From contig JAJDDM010000160.1 in NCBI GenBank assembly GCA_029260315.1, positions 1 through 39,529 on the forward strand: a stretch of 39,529 nucleotides of DNA. The letters run 5' to 3'. Below the pieces are notes generated by a model, which saw only the letters and a list, made by a program, of their open reading frames with translations, was not told the DNA's origin and ran no database searches. The stretch is from Phycisphaerales bacterium (GTDB taxonomy: Bacteria; Planctomycetota; Phycisphaerae; Phycisphaerales; UBA1924). Positions 33,347 through 39,529 of the stretch are shown here, in pieces; position 1 is the stretch's first letter; the number at the start of each line of letters is the position of its first letter. Position numbers and translations under genes: made by a program.

Positions 33347-33408
33347 TTCAACGTGGGGGTTCAACGTGGGGGTTCAACGTGGGAGTTCAATGTGGGGGTT
33401 CAATGTGG
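33347..33408. repeat. 13-bp tandem repeat in the typA leader
   Basis: Five copies of a 13-base unit, TTCAACGTGGGGG on the plus strand, start at 33347, 33360, 33373, 33386 and 33399. The first two are identical, the middle ones have one or two changes, and the last decays at its end. The array begins three bases upstream of the typA ATG. The following 33409-33619 holds nothing I recognise, and no typical promoter for typA is visible there. Confidence 0.93.
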
Positions 33409-33619
33409 CGCACCGCGACGAGGGCGGATGGTCGGGCAAATGGGGAAAGGAACGGATGCCGTCGCCCTTCTCGGGAACGCCCACGCCTCGTCCGGCGGGT
33501 CGGGCCCTCACTGGGATCGGCCTGGAGAGCGGGATCATAGATCGATCGGTGGGCCGCACGCGGCGCGGGCCCGAGATTGTCCCATTCTGTCCGTTCTGCC
33601 GGTCGTGATTGCGCGTTGG

Positions 33620-35089
33620 CTAAGGCTTGGTCAGATCCAGATCGAACTCGCCGCGGATCACGTCGGGTCCGTCGCGCCAGACGCGCCAGGCCACCAGCTC
33701 GATCGTCCGCAGGATCGCGGGGGAGTCATCCTCGCCCAGCACGAGCTCTCGCGCCAGGCGACTCTCGTCGATCGCCCGCCGAAGGCGGACCCAGCCGGCG
33801 GAGGCATAGGCACGGGGCTCGCCGGGGGCGTGCTCGCCGGCGGTCGCCTTGGCGTGTTCGATTCTTTCGTGGGCGCTTCTGGCTTCGGACGCCGGGGCGG
33901 CGTCGATGACCACCAGATCGCCCGAGGGGCCAGCGAGCAGCGCCCAGGAGACCGCCGCGCGACCCCGGACGAGCGGATCGAGGCCGATCGTCTCGCTGAC
34001 CCGCATCGCGTCGGGGTAGAGCCCGTCGAAATCCGGGCGGGCGATCCTGCCGGCGCCCAGGCGCGCAATCAGCGCCGAGATGATGGCGTCGACCTTTGCC
34101 GCCGAGCGATGGCGACCGGTCACGCCCACCGCGACGGTGAAAGCCAGGTCGCCGTCGCCCGTGCTGCGCCCCGAGATCGTCGCGACCGGTCCGAACTCAT
34201 CGAGCCCCGGGCGGTCGTCCCGCACGCGGGTTCCCACCGCGAGCGACGCTACGCCGGCGCGTGCGAACTGCTCGGTCGGCATCCGCGCCTGAAACAGCAG
34301 ATCGTCGTCGATCGCGGGCGCTGCGTATTGATGACAAACGTTGGCGAGCATGTCGGCGATCGACGGAGACCTCAGGCGGACCGAGATTCGCCAGCCGTCC
34401 TTCCGTCGGCTCGCGCTCGCGCCCAGGCTCGCGTCGGGCGCGACCAGGCCGCGCATCGCAAGGGCGATCTGGCCCTCCGGCAGGCGATCCGATTGATTGG
34501 GCTTCTCATCGAGCTTGCCCGCCAGGCGGATCGCGCGCTCGAATCCCTCCAGCTTGTGGTCGGGCGTGAGCAGCAGGATCGTCGAGCCCTTGGCCCGCAC
34601 GGTCGCGGCCCCGACGCGATCGCCCTCGACCCCGAACACCGGCACGCCGCCCACCTGCGACTTCGGCACGACCCGCAGGCGGTGGCGGATGTGGCGGGCC
34701 GAGTCGTCCGAGACCTCGCAGACGATCGTCCACGCGTCGGGGCGTTCGATGTCCTGGATGATCAGCGCGAAGCTCTCGCCGAGGAGGCGATCGAACGCCT
34801 CGTTCTCGTCCCAGCCGAGCGCATCGCTCAGGCGAGACCAGCTCGGGGTGAGATCCTCGAAGCGCGCGACATCGCGCAGCGATTCGATCAATGACTTGAA
34901 CTGCTCGGTCTTGCGCAGCTCCGAGGCGTCGCGGACGTGCAGCACCAGCGGGGCGTCCTCGAACGCCGAGGCGATCGCCCGCGGGCCGCCATCGCCCGCC
35001 CGCGCCGCAGGCGCGCCGCAGGCCAGCGCACACGCGCCCACAAGCGCGGCAAGCCAACGCCCCAATCCGCGTCGATCTCGTTGAATCAC
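33620..35089 (-). CDS. Secreted protein of unknown function, ECF operon
   Basis: I do not recognise a family. The 489-residue product has a signal peptide (about 1-31, ending ACGAPAARAG). An alpha/beta region follows (AIASAFEDAPLVLHVRDASE, then RLLGESFALIIQDIERPDAW and STILLLTPDHKLEGFERAIR). This resembles planctomycete proteins of unknown function that appear to estimate or sense a surface property. The second half is also mixed, with VSWALLAGPSGDLVVIDAAP. The GTG start overlaps the anti-sigma stop (GTGA), so the three genes are translationally linked and this protein may be the input or the output of that regulator pair. Confidence 0.75.
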   Translation of the reverse strand: MIQRDRRGLGRWLAALVGACALACGAPAARAGDGGPRAIASAFEDAPLVLHVRDASELRKTEQFKSLIESLRDVARFEDLTPSWSRLSDALGWDENEAFDRLLGESFALIIQDIERPDAWTIVCEVSDDSARHIRHRLRVVPKSQVGGVPVFGVEGDRVGAATVRAKGSTILLLTPDHKLEGFERAIRLAGKLDEKPNQSDRLPEGQIALAMRGLVAPDASLGASASRRKDGWRISVRLRSPSIADMLANVCHQYAAPAIDDDLLFQARMPTEQFARAGVASLAVGTRVRDDRPGLDEFGPVATISGRSTGDGDLAFTVAVGVTGRHRSAAKVDAIISALIARLGAGRIARPDFDGLYPDAMRVSETIGLDPLVRGRAAVSWALLAGPSGDLVVIDAAPASEARSAHERIEHAKATAGEHAPGEPRAYASAGWVRLRRAIDESRLARELVLGEDDSPAILRTIELVAWRVWRDGPDVIRGEFDLDLTKP

Positions 35090-35913
35090 GGATACCCCGC
35101 GTCCTTGCCCAGGCCGAAGCTGCTGGTGCGCTCCAGGCGCACGGGCTGGACGGTCGGCCAGGCGTAGCGAGCCCCGCGCACCCAGCGCGAGCCCGACCCG
35201 ACGACCCAGACCGCGTGTCCCGGGGTCTGCCCCGTCGCGTTCGGGGCGTACTCGCTCTCGCCCGCGAGATGCGCCCGCAGGTCCGCGGGTTCATAGGACA
35301 CGCCGCCGCTGGTCATCAGCACGCGCGTCGGCTCGATCTCCCAGCGCAGCATCAGGATGTGGCTGTCCGGCTCTGGCTCGATCGCGAGCGGCTTGGGCGT
35401 GCTGCCCAGGCGGGCGACCAGCACGCGCGCGGCTTCGGGCACCTCGCCGATGCCCTCGCCCAACTCGCGGGCCTCGATCGTCAGTGTCCGCACGCACCCG
35501 CCGAGCTCGCGCTCTGCGGCGTCGACGACCTGGGTCATCGGCGCCGGCGGCGCGGGCGTCAGGACGCCCTCGGATCGCTCGCGCATCGTGGCGAGAGCGC
35601 CGACCCCGACGACAACGCCGACGACCGCGGCGATCCGCGCGACGGTCCCGACGCGCCGCATCGAGCGGGCGAGAAAGCCCCGCCGACGCCCGAGCTCGTC
35701 CAGGATCGCCGGCGAGAAGTCCGGGGCCAAGTGCCCGTCGTCGCGCATGGCGTCGAGGGCCGCGCGCAGGCGGACGATCTCGGCGGCCCGGTGCGGATCG
35801 GCGCGCAGCTCCAGAATCGCGGCCTCGCGGCGCTCGCCGCTCAGCGTGCCGTCGAGCAGCTCCTGGAACAACCGCTCGCGATGATGATCGCCATGACCCC
35901 CAACTGAACTCAC
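35086..35913 (-). CDS. Probable anti-sigma factor (single-pass membrane protein)
   Basis: The 275-residue product has an N-terminal cytoplasmic part (GGHGDHHRERLFQELLDGTLSGERREAAILELRADP in pieces) that resembles anti-sigma helical bundles with the L.ddeLs..E...l..HL pattern. No zinc-binding HxxxCxxC is present. One membrane helix lies at about 91-113 (VGTVARIAAVVGVVVGVGAL), and a periplasmic domain of about 150 residues follows. The GTG start overlaps the sigma factor stop (GTGA) and has GGGAGG upstream in the end of the sigma gene. The role is inferred mainly from the coupling and the topology. The frame is open to 36054 but the upstream part overlaps the sigma gene. Confidence 0.72.
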   Translation of the reverse strand: MSSVGGHGDHHRERLFQELLDGTLSGERREAAILELRADPHRAAEIVRLRAALDAMRDDGHLAPDFSPAILDELGRRRGFLARSMRRVGTVARIAAVVGVVVGVGALATMRERSEGVLTPAPPAPMTQVVDAAERELGGCVRTLTIEARELGEGIGEVPEAARVLVARLGSTPKPLAIEPEPDSHILMLRWEIEPTRVLMTSGGVSYEPADLRAHLAGESEYAPNATGQTPGHAVWVVGSGSRWVRGARYAWPTVQPVRLERTSSFGLGKDAGYP

Positions 35914-36494
35914 GCCCAGACCTCCCACTCGTGCTCTTGGAACATCTTCTGCTCGTTGAGGTACTCGCGCATCCGCCTGCGCCCGCGGTGCAGGTGGCTC
36001 TTGACCGTGCCCTCGGGCATGCCCACATGCTTGGCGATCAGCGCGATCGGCCAATCCATCTGGTGGAACAGCACCAGGATCTCGCGCTGCTGCGTGCTGA
36101 GCTGGGCCAGCGCATCGTCCAGGCTCTCGCGGGTCCAGTCCGCCTGCTCGCCCCTCTCGACGGGGCGCTCCGGTCGGCAGGGAGAACTCTGCCAGCCGTC
36201 GACAATCTCGGTGTCGAACGCCGGCTTGTGCTTCTGGCAGGCGTTCACATACAGACGCCTGGCGATCGTGAACACCCAGGTGCTGAACCGGTAGCGCGGA
36301 TCGAAACGGTCCAGGTTCATCAGGACGCGGACGAACGCTTCCTGGGTCACGTCCTCGGCGACATCCGGGCGACCCGACATACGCAGGAGGTACGCGTACA
36401 CCGACTTCTGGTGGGCCCGGATAATCGCGCCGGCCGCGTCCCGGTCGCCCCGGGCCGCCTTGCGAATCAATCGCTGCTCTTCGCTTTTCAGCAT
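35910..36494 (-). CDS. ECF-family RNA polymerase sigma factor
   Basis: The 194-residue protein has sigma region 2 (HQKSVYAYLLRMSGRPDVAEDVTQEAFVRVLMNLDRF in pieces, then YRFSTWVFTIARRLYVNACQ). Region 4 follows (ALAQLSTQQREILVLFHQMD, WPIALIAKHVGMPEGTVKSH, LHRGRRRMREYL). There is no region 3, as in ECF sigma factors. Between the domains lies a polar linker of about 45 residues. ATG at 36494 is chosen because GGGAG lies about 9 bases upstream; the GTG at 36500 is too close to it. It heads a three-gene coupled operon with the membrane protein and the secreted protein. The ECF subgroup cannot be fixed here. Confidence 0.93.
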   Translation of the reverse strand: MLKSEEQRLIRKAARGDRDAAGAIIRAHQKSVYAYLLRMSGRPDVAEDVTQEAFVRVLMNLDRFDPRYRFSTWVFTIARRLYVNACQKHKPAFDTEIVDGWQSSPCRPERPVERGEQADWTRESLDDALAQLSTQQREILVLFHQMDWPIALIAKHVGMPEGTVKSHLHRGRRRMREYLNEQKMFQEHEWEVWA

Positions 36495-36612
36495 CGGCAC
36501 ATTCTCCCTACCAAGGCGACCGCGCGAAGGTTGCCCTTAGCACATACGACGCCTCGCTAGGCGACGGGTGCCTCCGCTTTCGGATCCACAGCCAGAATAT
36601 CGCCAATCGCGC

Positions 36613-36642
36613 GAAAAAAGACCCGACGATCAGGCCGGGTCT
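36613..36642 (-). terminator. Rho-independent terminator after the B12-fold gene
   Basis: Read on the minus strand, AGACCCG (36642-36636) and CGGGTCT (36625-36619) form a 7-bp stem with a 10-base loop. A run of six T follows (36619-36614). It lies 27 bases beyond the stop of the B12-binding-fold gene and separates it from the ECF sigma operon downstream. Confidence 0.9.
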
Positions 36643-36668
36643 CTTGCCAGGGATATGCGCATAATTAC

Positions 36669-37379
36669 CTATGCCGCCTTCTTGCGATTCCGCCCGACGG
36701 TCCGCTGCTCGGCGGTCGCCCGCCGACCCGGATTTGCGATCAACTCGTCCACCAGTTCCAGCGGATCGTTCGCCCAGAGGTCCGCCCCGATCTCCTGGGC
36801 AAGGCCCTCGGCACGGTTGAAGACCCCGCCGCCGACCACGATCTGGAGGTTCGGCAGGGCGTCGATCTCCCGCAAGCGGTCGATCATCTGGCGGATCTCG
36901 GGCAGATCGCTCGGGGCCGAGGCGAACATGCAGAGCACATCGGGTTTTTGCTGATGGACCCGCGCCAGGATCTCGTCGGTGGGGACCCCCCCGCCGCCGA
37001 ACGTCATGGCGAAGCCGTTGGCTTCGAGCAGATCCACGGCCATCTGGGCGCCCAGTTCGTCGGCGTCGCTGGGCCCGCAGAGCGCCAGGACATGACGCCT
37101 TGGCGTGCTCTCGGCGGAGTCGGCGATGGTCAGGGACGCTGCGGTCTGGTCCTCGAGAACCCGCAGGAGCCTCGTGGCGATGCGATGCTGGAGGATCGTG
37201 ATCTTGTCCGCTCGGAATAAGTCCTCGACCCGCTCGTACGCGGCCCAGTAGAGGTCGACGATGACCTCCTCCGGCGTCCAGCCCTGCTCGATCGTCCGCT
37301 CGATGAGCGAGCGGGCTCTGGGTCGGTCGCCCTCGATGAGGGCCTCGAAGAAGGTGTCGAGCAGCAGATCCAGGTTCAT
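36669..37379 (-). CDS. B12-binding-fold protein lacking the usual cobalt-ligand histidine
   Basis: The 236-residue product has an N-terminal helical domain of the B12-binding-2 type (about 1-90, MNLDLLLDTFFEALIEGDRP, then IEQGWTPEEVIVDLYWAAYE). A Rossmann-like B12-binding domain follows (about 95-215, with HVLALCGPSDADELGAQMAV, GFAMTFGGGGVPTDEIL, PDVLCMFASAPSDLPEIRQM and NLQIVVGGGVF). In cobalamin-binding members the motif is DxHxxG; here it reads D105-A-D-E-L-G110, with aspartate at the histidine position. It may bind a cofactor base-on, or bind none. The ATG at 37379 has GGGAG 9 bases upstream. It ends at a clear terminator and stands alone. Confidence 0.85.
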   Translation of the reverse strand: MNLDLLLDTFFEALIEGDRPRARSLIERTIEQGWTPEEVIVDLYWAAYERVEDLFRADKITILQHRIATRLLRVLEDQTAASLTIADSAESTPRRHVLALCGPSDADELGAQMAVDLLEANGFAMTFGGGGVPTDEILARVHQQKPDVLCMFASAPSDLPEIRQMIDRLREIDALPNLQIVVGGGVFNRAEGLAQEIGADLWANDPLELVDELIANPGRRATAEQRTVGRNRKKAA

Positions 37380-37609
37380 GGCGAGAACTCCCTTGGTGGA
37401 CAGAGTTATCAGACTCCCAGCTCCGCTGAGTCGGGCTCTCGCCCAGATCCGACCCTCCCGGCCGATGCCCGCGGTACACCCGTCGAGCACGCCAAGATTC
37501 GGCCCATGATGGAGATCGCCACCAGCGATTCGACGGCGACTCGCAGCCGCGCAGCTTGCGGCGCGGGTCGTCCAATAACGATGGAAACGGGCCGGTCAGA
37601 GCGTTCCGG

Positions 37610-38374
37610 TCAGGCGCGAAGGCCCCGATAACACGCGCAGATGCCGAGGGACAGGCTCTTCGTGCGCACGTCTGAGAATCCGGTGGCCTGAATCTCGCGC
37701 ACCATCTGCTCGCGGTCCTGGAATGTCGCGACGGATTTGGGGAGATATTTGTACGCGCCGCTCTTGTCGCCGCTGATCCAGGTGGCGGTGCGGGGCATGA
37801 TCCAGCCGCTGTAGAGTCGGTTGAACCAACGGACGGGGGCGAGGCGGGGGACGGTGAACTCCAGGACGATCAGGCGGCCTTCGGGCTTGAGCACGCGAGC
37901 GAACTCGCGGAGGGCCTTGGTGGGCTGTTGGACGTTGCGGATGCCGAAGGCGATGGAGAGGATGTCGAAGCTCGCGTCCTCGAAGGGCAGGTCCATGGCG
38001 TCTGCGGTCTGGTAGGAGACCTTGCTCGCGATGGACTCGGGTAGGCGGGCGCGTTTGATTCCAGCGAGTTCGAGCATGGCGGGGGTGAAGTCTGCGCCGA
38101 TGACCTCGCTCGCGTTGGCTCTGGCGAAGAGGTGTGTGAGATCGCCGGTGCCGCAGGCCATGTCGAGGACGCGGTCGCCGTCTCGAACTTCAGCCATGCG
38201 GACGGCGGCGCGGCGCCAGGCCTGATCGCGCCAGAGGGAGTGAACGCGGTTGTTGAGGTCGTAGCGGGGGGCGATCGCGCCGAACATGGCCTGGACGCGA
38301 TCGGCCTTGTCGCCCTGGGCGTGGGGATCTTCCAGGTGGGCGCGATCCCAGGCTGCCTGTGTCTGCGTGGTCAC
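37610..38374 (-). CDS. menG: Demethylmenaquinone methyltransferase MenG (UbiE family)
   Basis: This SAM-dependent enzyme makes the final C-methylation of menaquinone (or ubiquinone). The 254 residues carry FGAIAPRYDLNNRVHSLWRD, SAM motif I LDMACGTGDLT (70-80), FGIRNVQQPTKALREFARVL, KPEGRLIVLEFTVP and the late SGDKSGAYKYLPKSVATF, all family hallmarks. Planctomycetes use menaquinone, so menG is the likelier name; ubiE is the broader family name. The start is probably GTG at 38374. The open frame runs far upstream without homology. No ribosome binding site precedes that GTG, and a TATCAT lies five bases before it, so translation may be leaderless. Confidence 0.95.
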   Translation of the reverse strand: MTTQTQAAWDRAHLEDPHAQGDKADRVQAMFGAIAPRYDLNNRVHSLWRDQAWRRAAVRMAEVRDGDRVLDMACGTGDLTHLFARANASEVIGADFTPAMLELAGIKRARLPESIASKVSYQTADAMDLPFEDASFDILSIAFGIRNVQQPTKALREFARVLKPEGRLIVLEFTVPRLAPVRWFNRLYSGWIMPRTATWISGDKSGAYKYLPKSVATFQDREQMVREIQATGFSDVRTKSLSLGICACYRGLRA

Positions 38375-38379
38375 CGGCG

Positions 38380-38389
38380 ATGATAGGAT
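38380..38389. promoter_or_regulatory. Overlapping -10 candidates of divergent menG and M48 genes
   Basis: The 42-base gap between the menG and protease starts contains ATGATAGGAT. On the minus strand it reads TATCAT, six to seven bases before the menG start; on the plus strand it reads TAGGAT, 27 bases before the protease ATG. Only one polymerase could sit there at a time. No clear -35 boxes are seen. Confidence 0.35.
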
Positions 38390-38416
38390 CTGGGGCTTTC
38401 TGACGAGGAGAACGCC

Positions 38417-39349
38417 ATGCGCCGCTCGATAGCCGCCGTCTTGTCCGTTGCTCTGCTTTCCATCGTCGGGTGTTCGACGAACCCGGCGACGGGGAAGCGA
38501 TCGCTGACGCTGTTGAGCTGGGAGCAGGAGATCCAGATGGGGGCGGAGGCCGCGCCGCAGTTCACCGCCGAGTACGGCGGGTCGGTCGCGAGCGCATCGG
38601 CGAACCGGTATGTGGATCGGGTCGGTCGGCGGCTGCTGGGTGGCGTCGAGGAGGGCGTGCCTGAGCTGGAGTGGGAGTTCACGCTGCTGGACAGCGACGT
38701 GATCAACGCGTTCGCGCTGCCGGGGGGGAAGGTCTTTATGTCTCGGGGGCTGGCCCAGAAGCTGACGAGTGAAGCGCAGCTGGCGGGGGTGCTGGGGCAT
38801 GAGATCGGGCATGTGACGGCCCGTCACGGCAACCAGCGGATCAGCAAGCAGCTGGGATTCAATATCGCGTTGGGCGCTCTGGCGATCGGCGTGGGGGTCG
38901 CCGACGAGGACTCGGCGGTGCGCGAGTACGGGCAATACGCGGTCCCGGCGATGGCGGTAGGGGGCAACGTGGTGATGCTCAAGTATGGTCGCGACGAGGA
39001 GTCCGAGGCGGACATGCTGGGGGTTCGGTACATGACGCGCGCGGGGTACAACCCGTTGGGTCAGGTGCAGGTGATGGAGGTGCTCGCGGAGGCGAGCAGC
39101 GGGCCGAGGCCGATCGAGTGGCTGAGCACGCATCCGAACCCCGAGACGCGGATTGAGCGATTGCACGAGATTATCCGGGAGGAGTACGCGTTCACGCAGA
39201 ACTCGCCGGACTATCGGGAGTATCCGGAGCGGTATCGGAGTGAGTTTTTGAGCTCGTTGAGTCTGATGCCGGGGTCAGCGGTGAACACGGTTTTGGCGTC
39301 GTTGGGAGAGAGCTCGGAGTGGTGCGGGCATTGCGCGGCGGGGCATTGA
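38417..39349 (+). CDS. M48-family metalloprotease, lipoprotein
   Basis: The 310-residue protein has a signal peptide with lipobox LSIVGC (lipidated C19). The M48 peptidase domain contains the zinc motif HEIGH (128-132) and the third ligand E197 in EESEADMLGVRYM. The segment LDSDVINAFALPGGKVFMSR is typical of the BepA/LoiP/YcaL group, periplasmic quality-control proteases. STHPNPETRIERLHE is the conserved late motif. Unusually, the C-terminal tail ends in EWCGHCAAGH, a CxxC motif outside any visible thioredoxin fold. GAGGAG precedes the ATG. It is divergent from menG. Confidence 0.94.
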   Translation: MRRSIAAVLSVALLSIVGCSTNPATGKRSLTLLSWEQEIQMGAEAAPQFTAEYGGSVASASANRYVDRVGRRLLGGVEEGVPELEWEFTLLDSDVINAFALPGGKVFMSRGLAQKLTSEAQLAGVLGHEIGHVTARHGNQRISKQLGFNIALGALAIGVGVADEDSAVREYGQYAVPAMAVGGNVVMLKYGRDEESEADMLGVRYMTRAGYNPLGQVQVMEVLAEASSGPRPIEWLSTHPNPETRIERLHEIIREEYAFTQNSPDYREYPERYRSEFLSSLSLMPGSAVNTVLASLGESSEWCGHCAAGH

Positions 39350-39393
39350 GTTCCGGGTGAGTTTCCGACGGGGCCGCGGGCGTGAGCACGCTT

Positions 39394-39529
39394 TGCGTCA
39401 ACAGGCGGAGAACTCGAACAACTGCGGATGACCGAGTGACGTGCCACCAGCCGTGGCTCTGCACGGCTGGTGCTTCTGGGAGAGCGCCATGAAACACCAA
39501 CCGCTCAAAGCAGCGGTTGGTGGCACGAC
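39394..39529. repeat. Two-hairpin dispersed repeat, copy 2
   Basis: This is the second copy of the element at 1431-1566, in the same orientation and gap-free over 136 bases. Core inverted repeats and both 11-bp stems are unchanged; the 17 differences I count lie in loops, spacer and the left flank. It starts 45 bases after the protease stop. The window ends at the last base shared with copy 1, so the right-hand boundary cannot be tested. Confidence 0.92.

Noticed and set aside
1..39529. tRNA, rRNA or riboswitch
   Set aside because: I looked in the gaps for cloverleaf-type sequences and known riboswitch cores and saw none; a covariance-model search would be decisive.

Overview
The window looks like a high-GC planctomycete chromosome segment, most likely from the Phycisphaerae. 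Three things suggest this. There is a small membrane protein with the CPTCGYDL...CPECG zinc ribbon that is common in that group. There are several secreted proteins of unknown family beside an ECF sigma/anti-sigma pair. There are also dispersed hairpin repeats. The taxonomic call is inference. GTG and TTG starts are frequent, and many neighbouring genes overlap by 1 to 4 bases.

Bases 132-25300 are one long plus-strand flagellar locus: flgB-flgC-fliE-fliF-fliG-fliH-fliI-fliJ-motE-like-fliK-flgD-(TIGR02530-like)-flgE-swrD/flbD-motA-motB-fliL-fliN-fliO-fliP-fliQ-fliR-flhB-flhA-flhF-flhG-(small membrane protein)-fliA. It encodes proximal rod parts, the MS ring and part of the switch, the export ATPase complex and export gate, hook and hook-length control, the stator, the FlhF/FlhG placement pair and the flagellar sigma factor. 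The order follows the Firmicutes fla/che operon closely, including three accessory genes typical of it (MotE/YlxF-like, TIGR02530-like, SwrD/FlbD). fliM is absent from its expected place between fliL and fliN, and no chemotaxis genes are present. Flagellin, the cap, hook-associated proteins and the L/P rings must be encoded elsewhere.

Bases 25313-27174 (plus strand) hold folK and a secreted protein of unknown function. Bases 27323-38374 are all on the minus strand: an XerC/D-like recombinase, a lipoprotein, a TolB-like beta-propeller lipoprotein, a zinc-ribbon membrane protein, the translational GTPase TypA/BipA, a coupled ECF sigma / anti-sigma-like / secreted-protein operon, a B12-binding-fold protein whose usual cobalt-ligand histidine is replaced, and menG/ubiE. 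A plus-strand M48 metalloprotease lipoprotein closes the window, divergent from menG.

The most distinctive non-coding content is repeats. A 136-base element with two perfect 11-bp hairpins inside 10-bp terminal inverted repeats occurs twice, at 1431-1566 and at the very end of the window. A 7-bp tandem array opens the window. A 201-bp nested imperfect inverted repeat splits the flagellar operon before flgE. An 89-bp nested hairpin sits at the convergent junction near 27.2 kb. An 8-bp tandem repeat lies inside fliI, and a 13-bp tandem repeat lies just upstream of typA. Repeats at both ends suggest, but do not prove, that the window is a contig broken at repeats.
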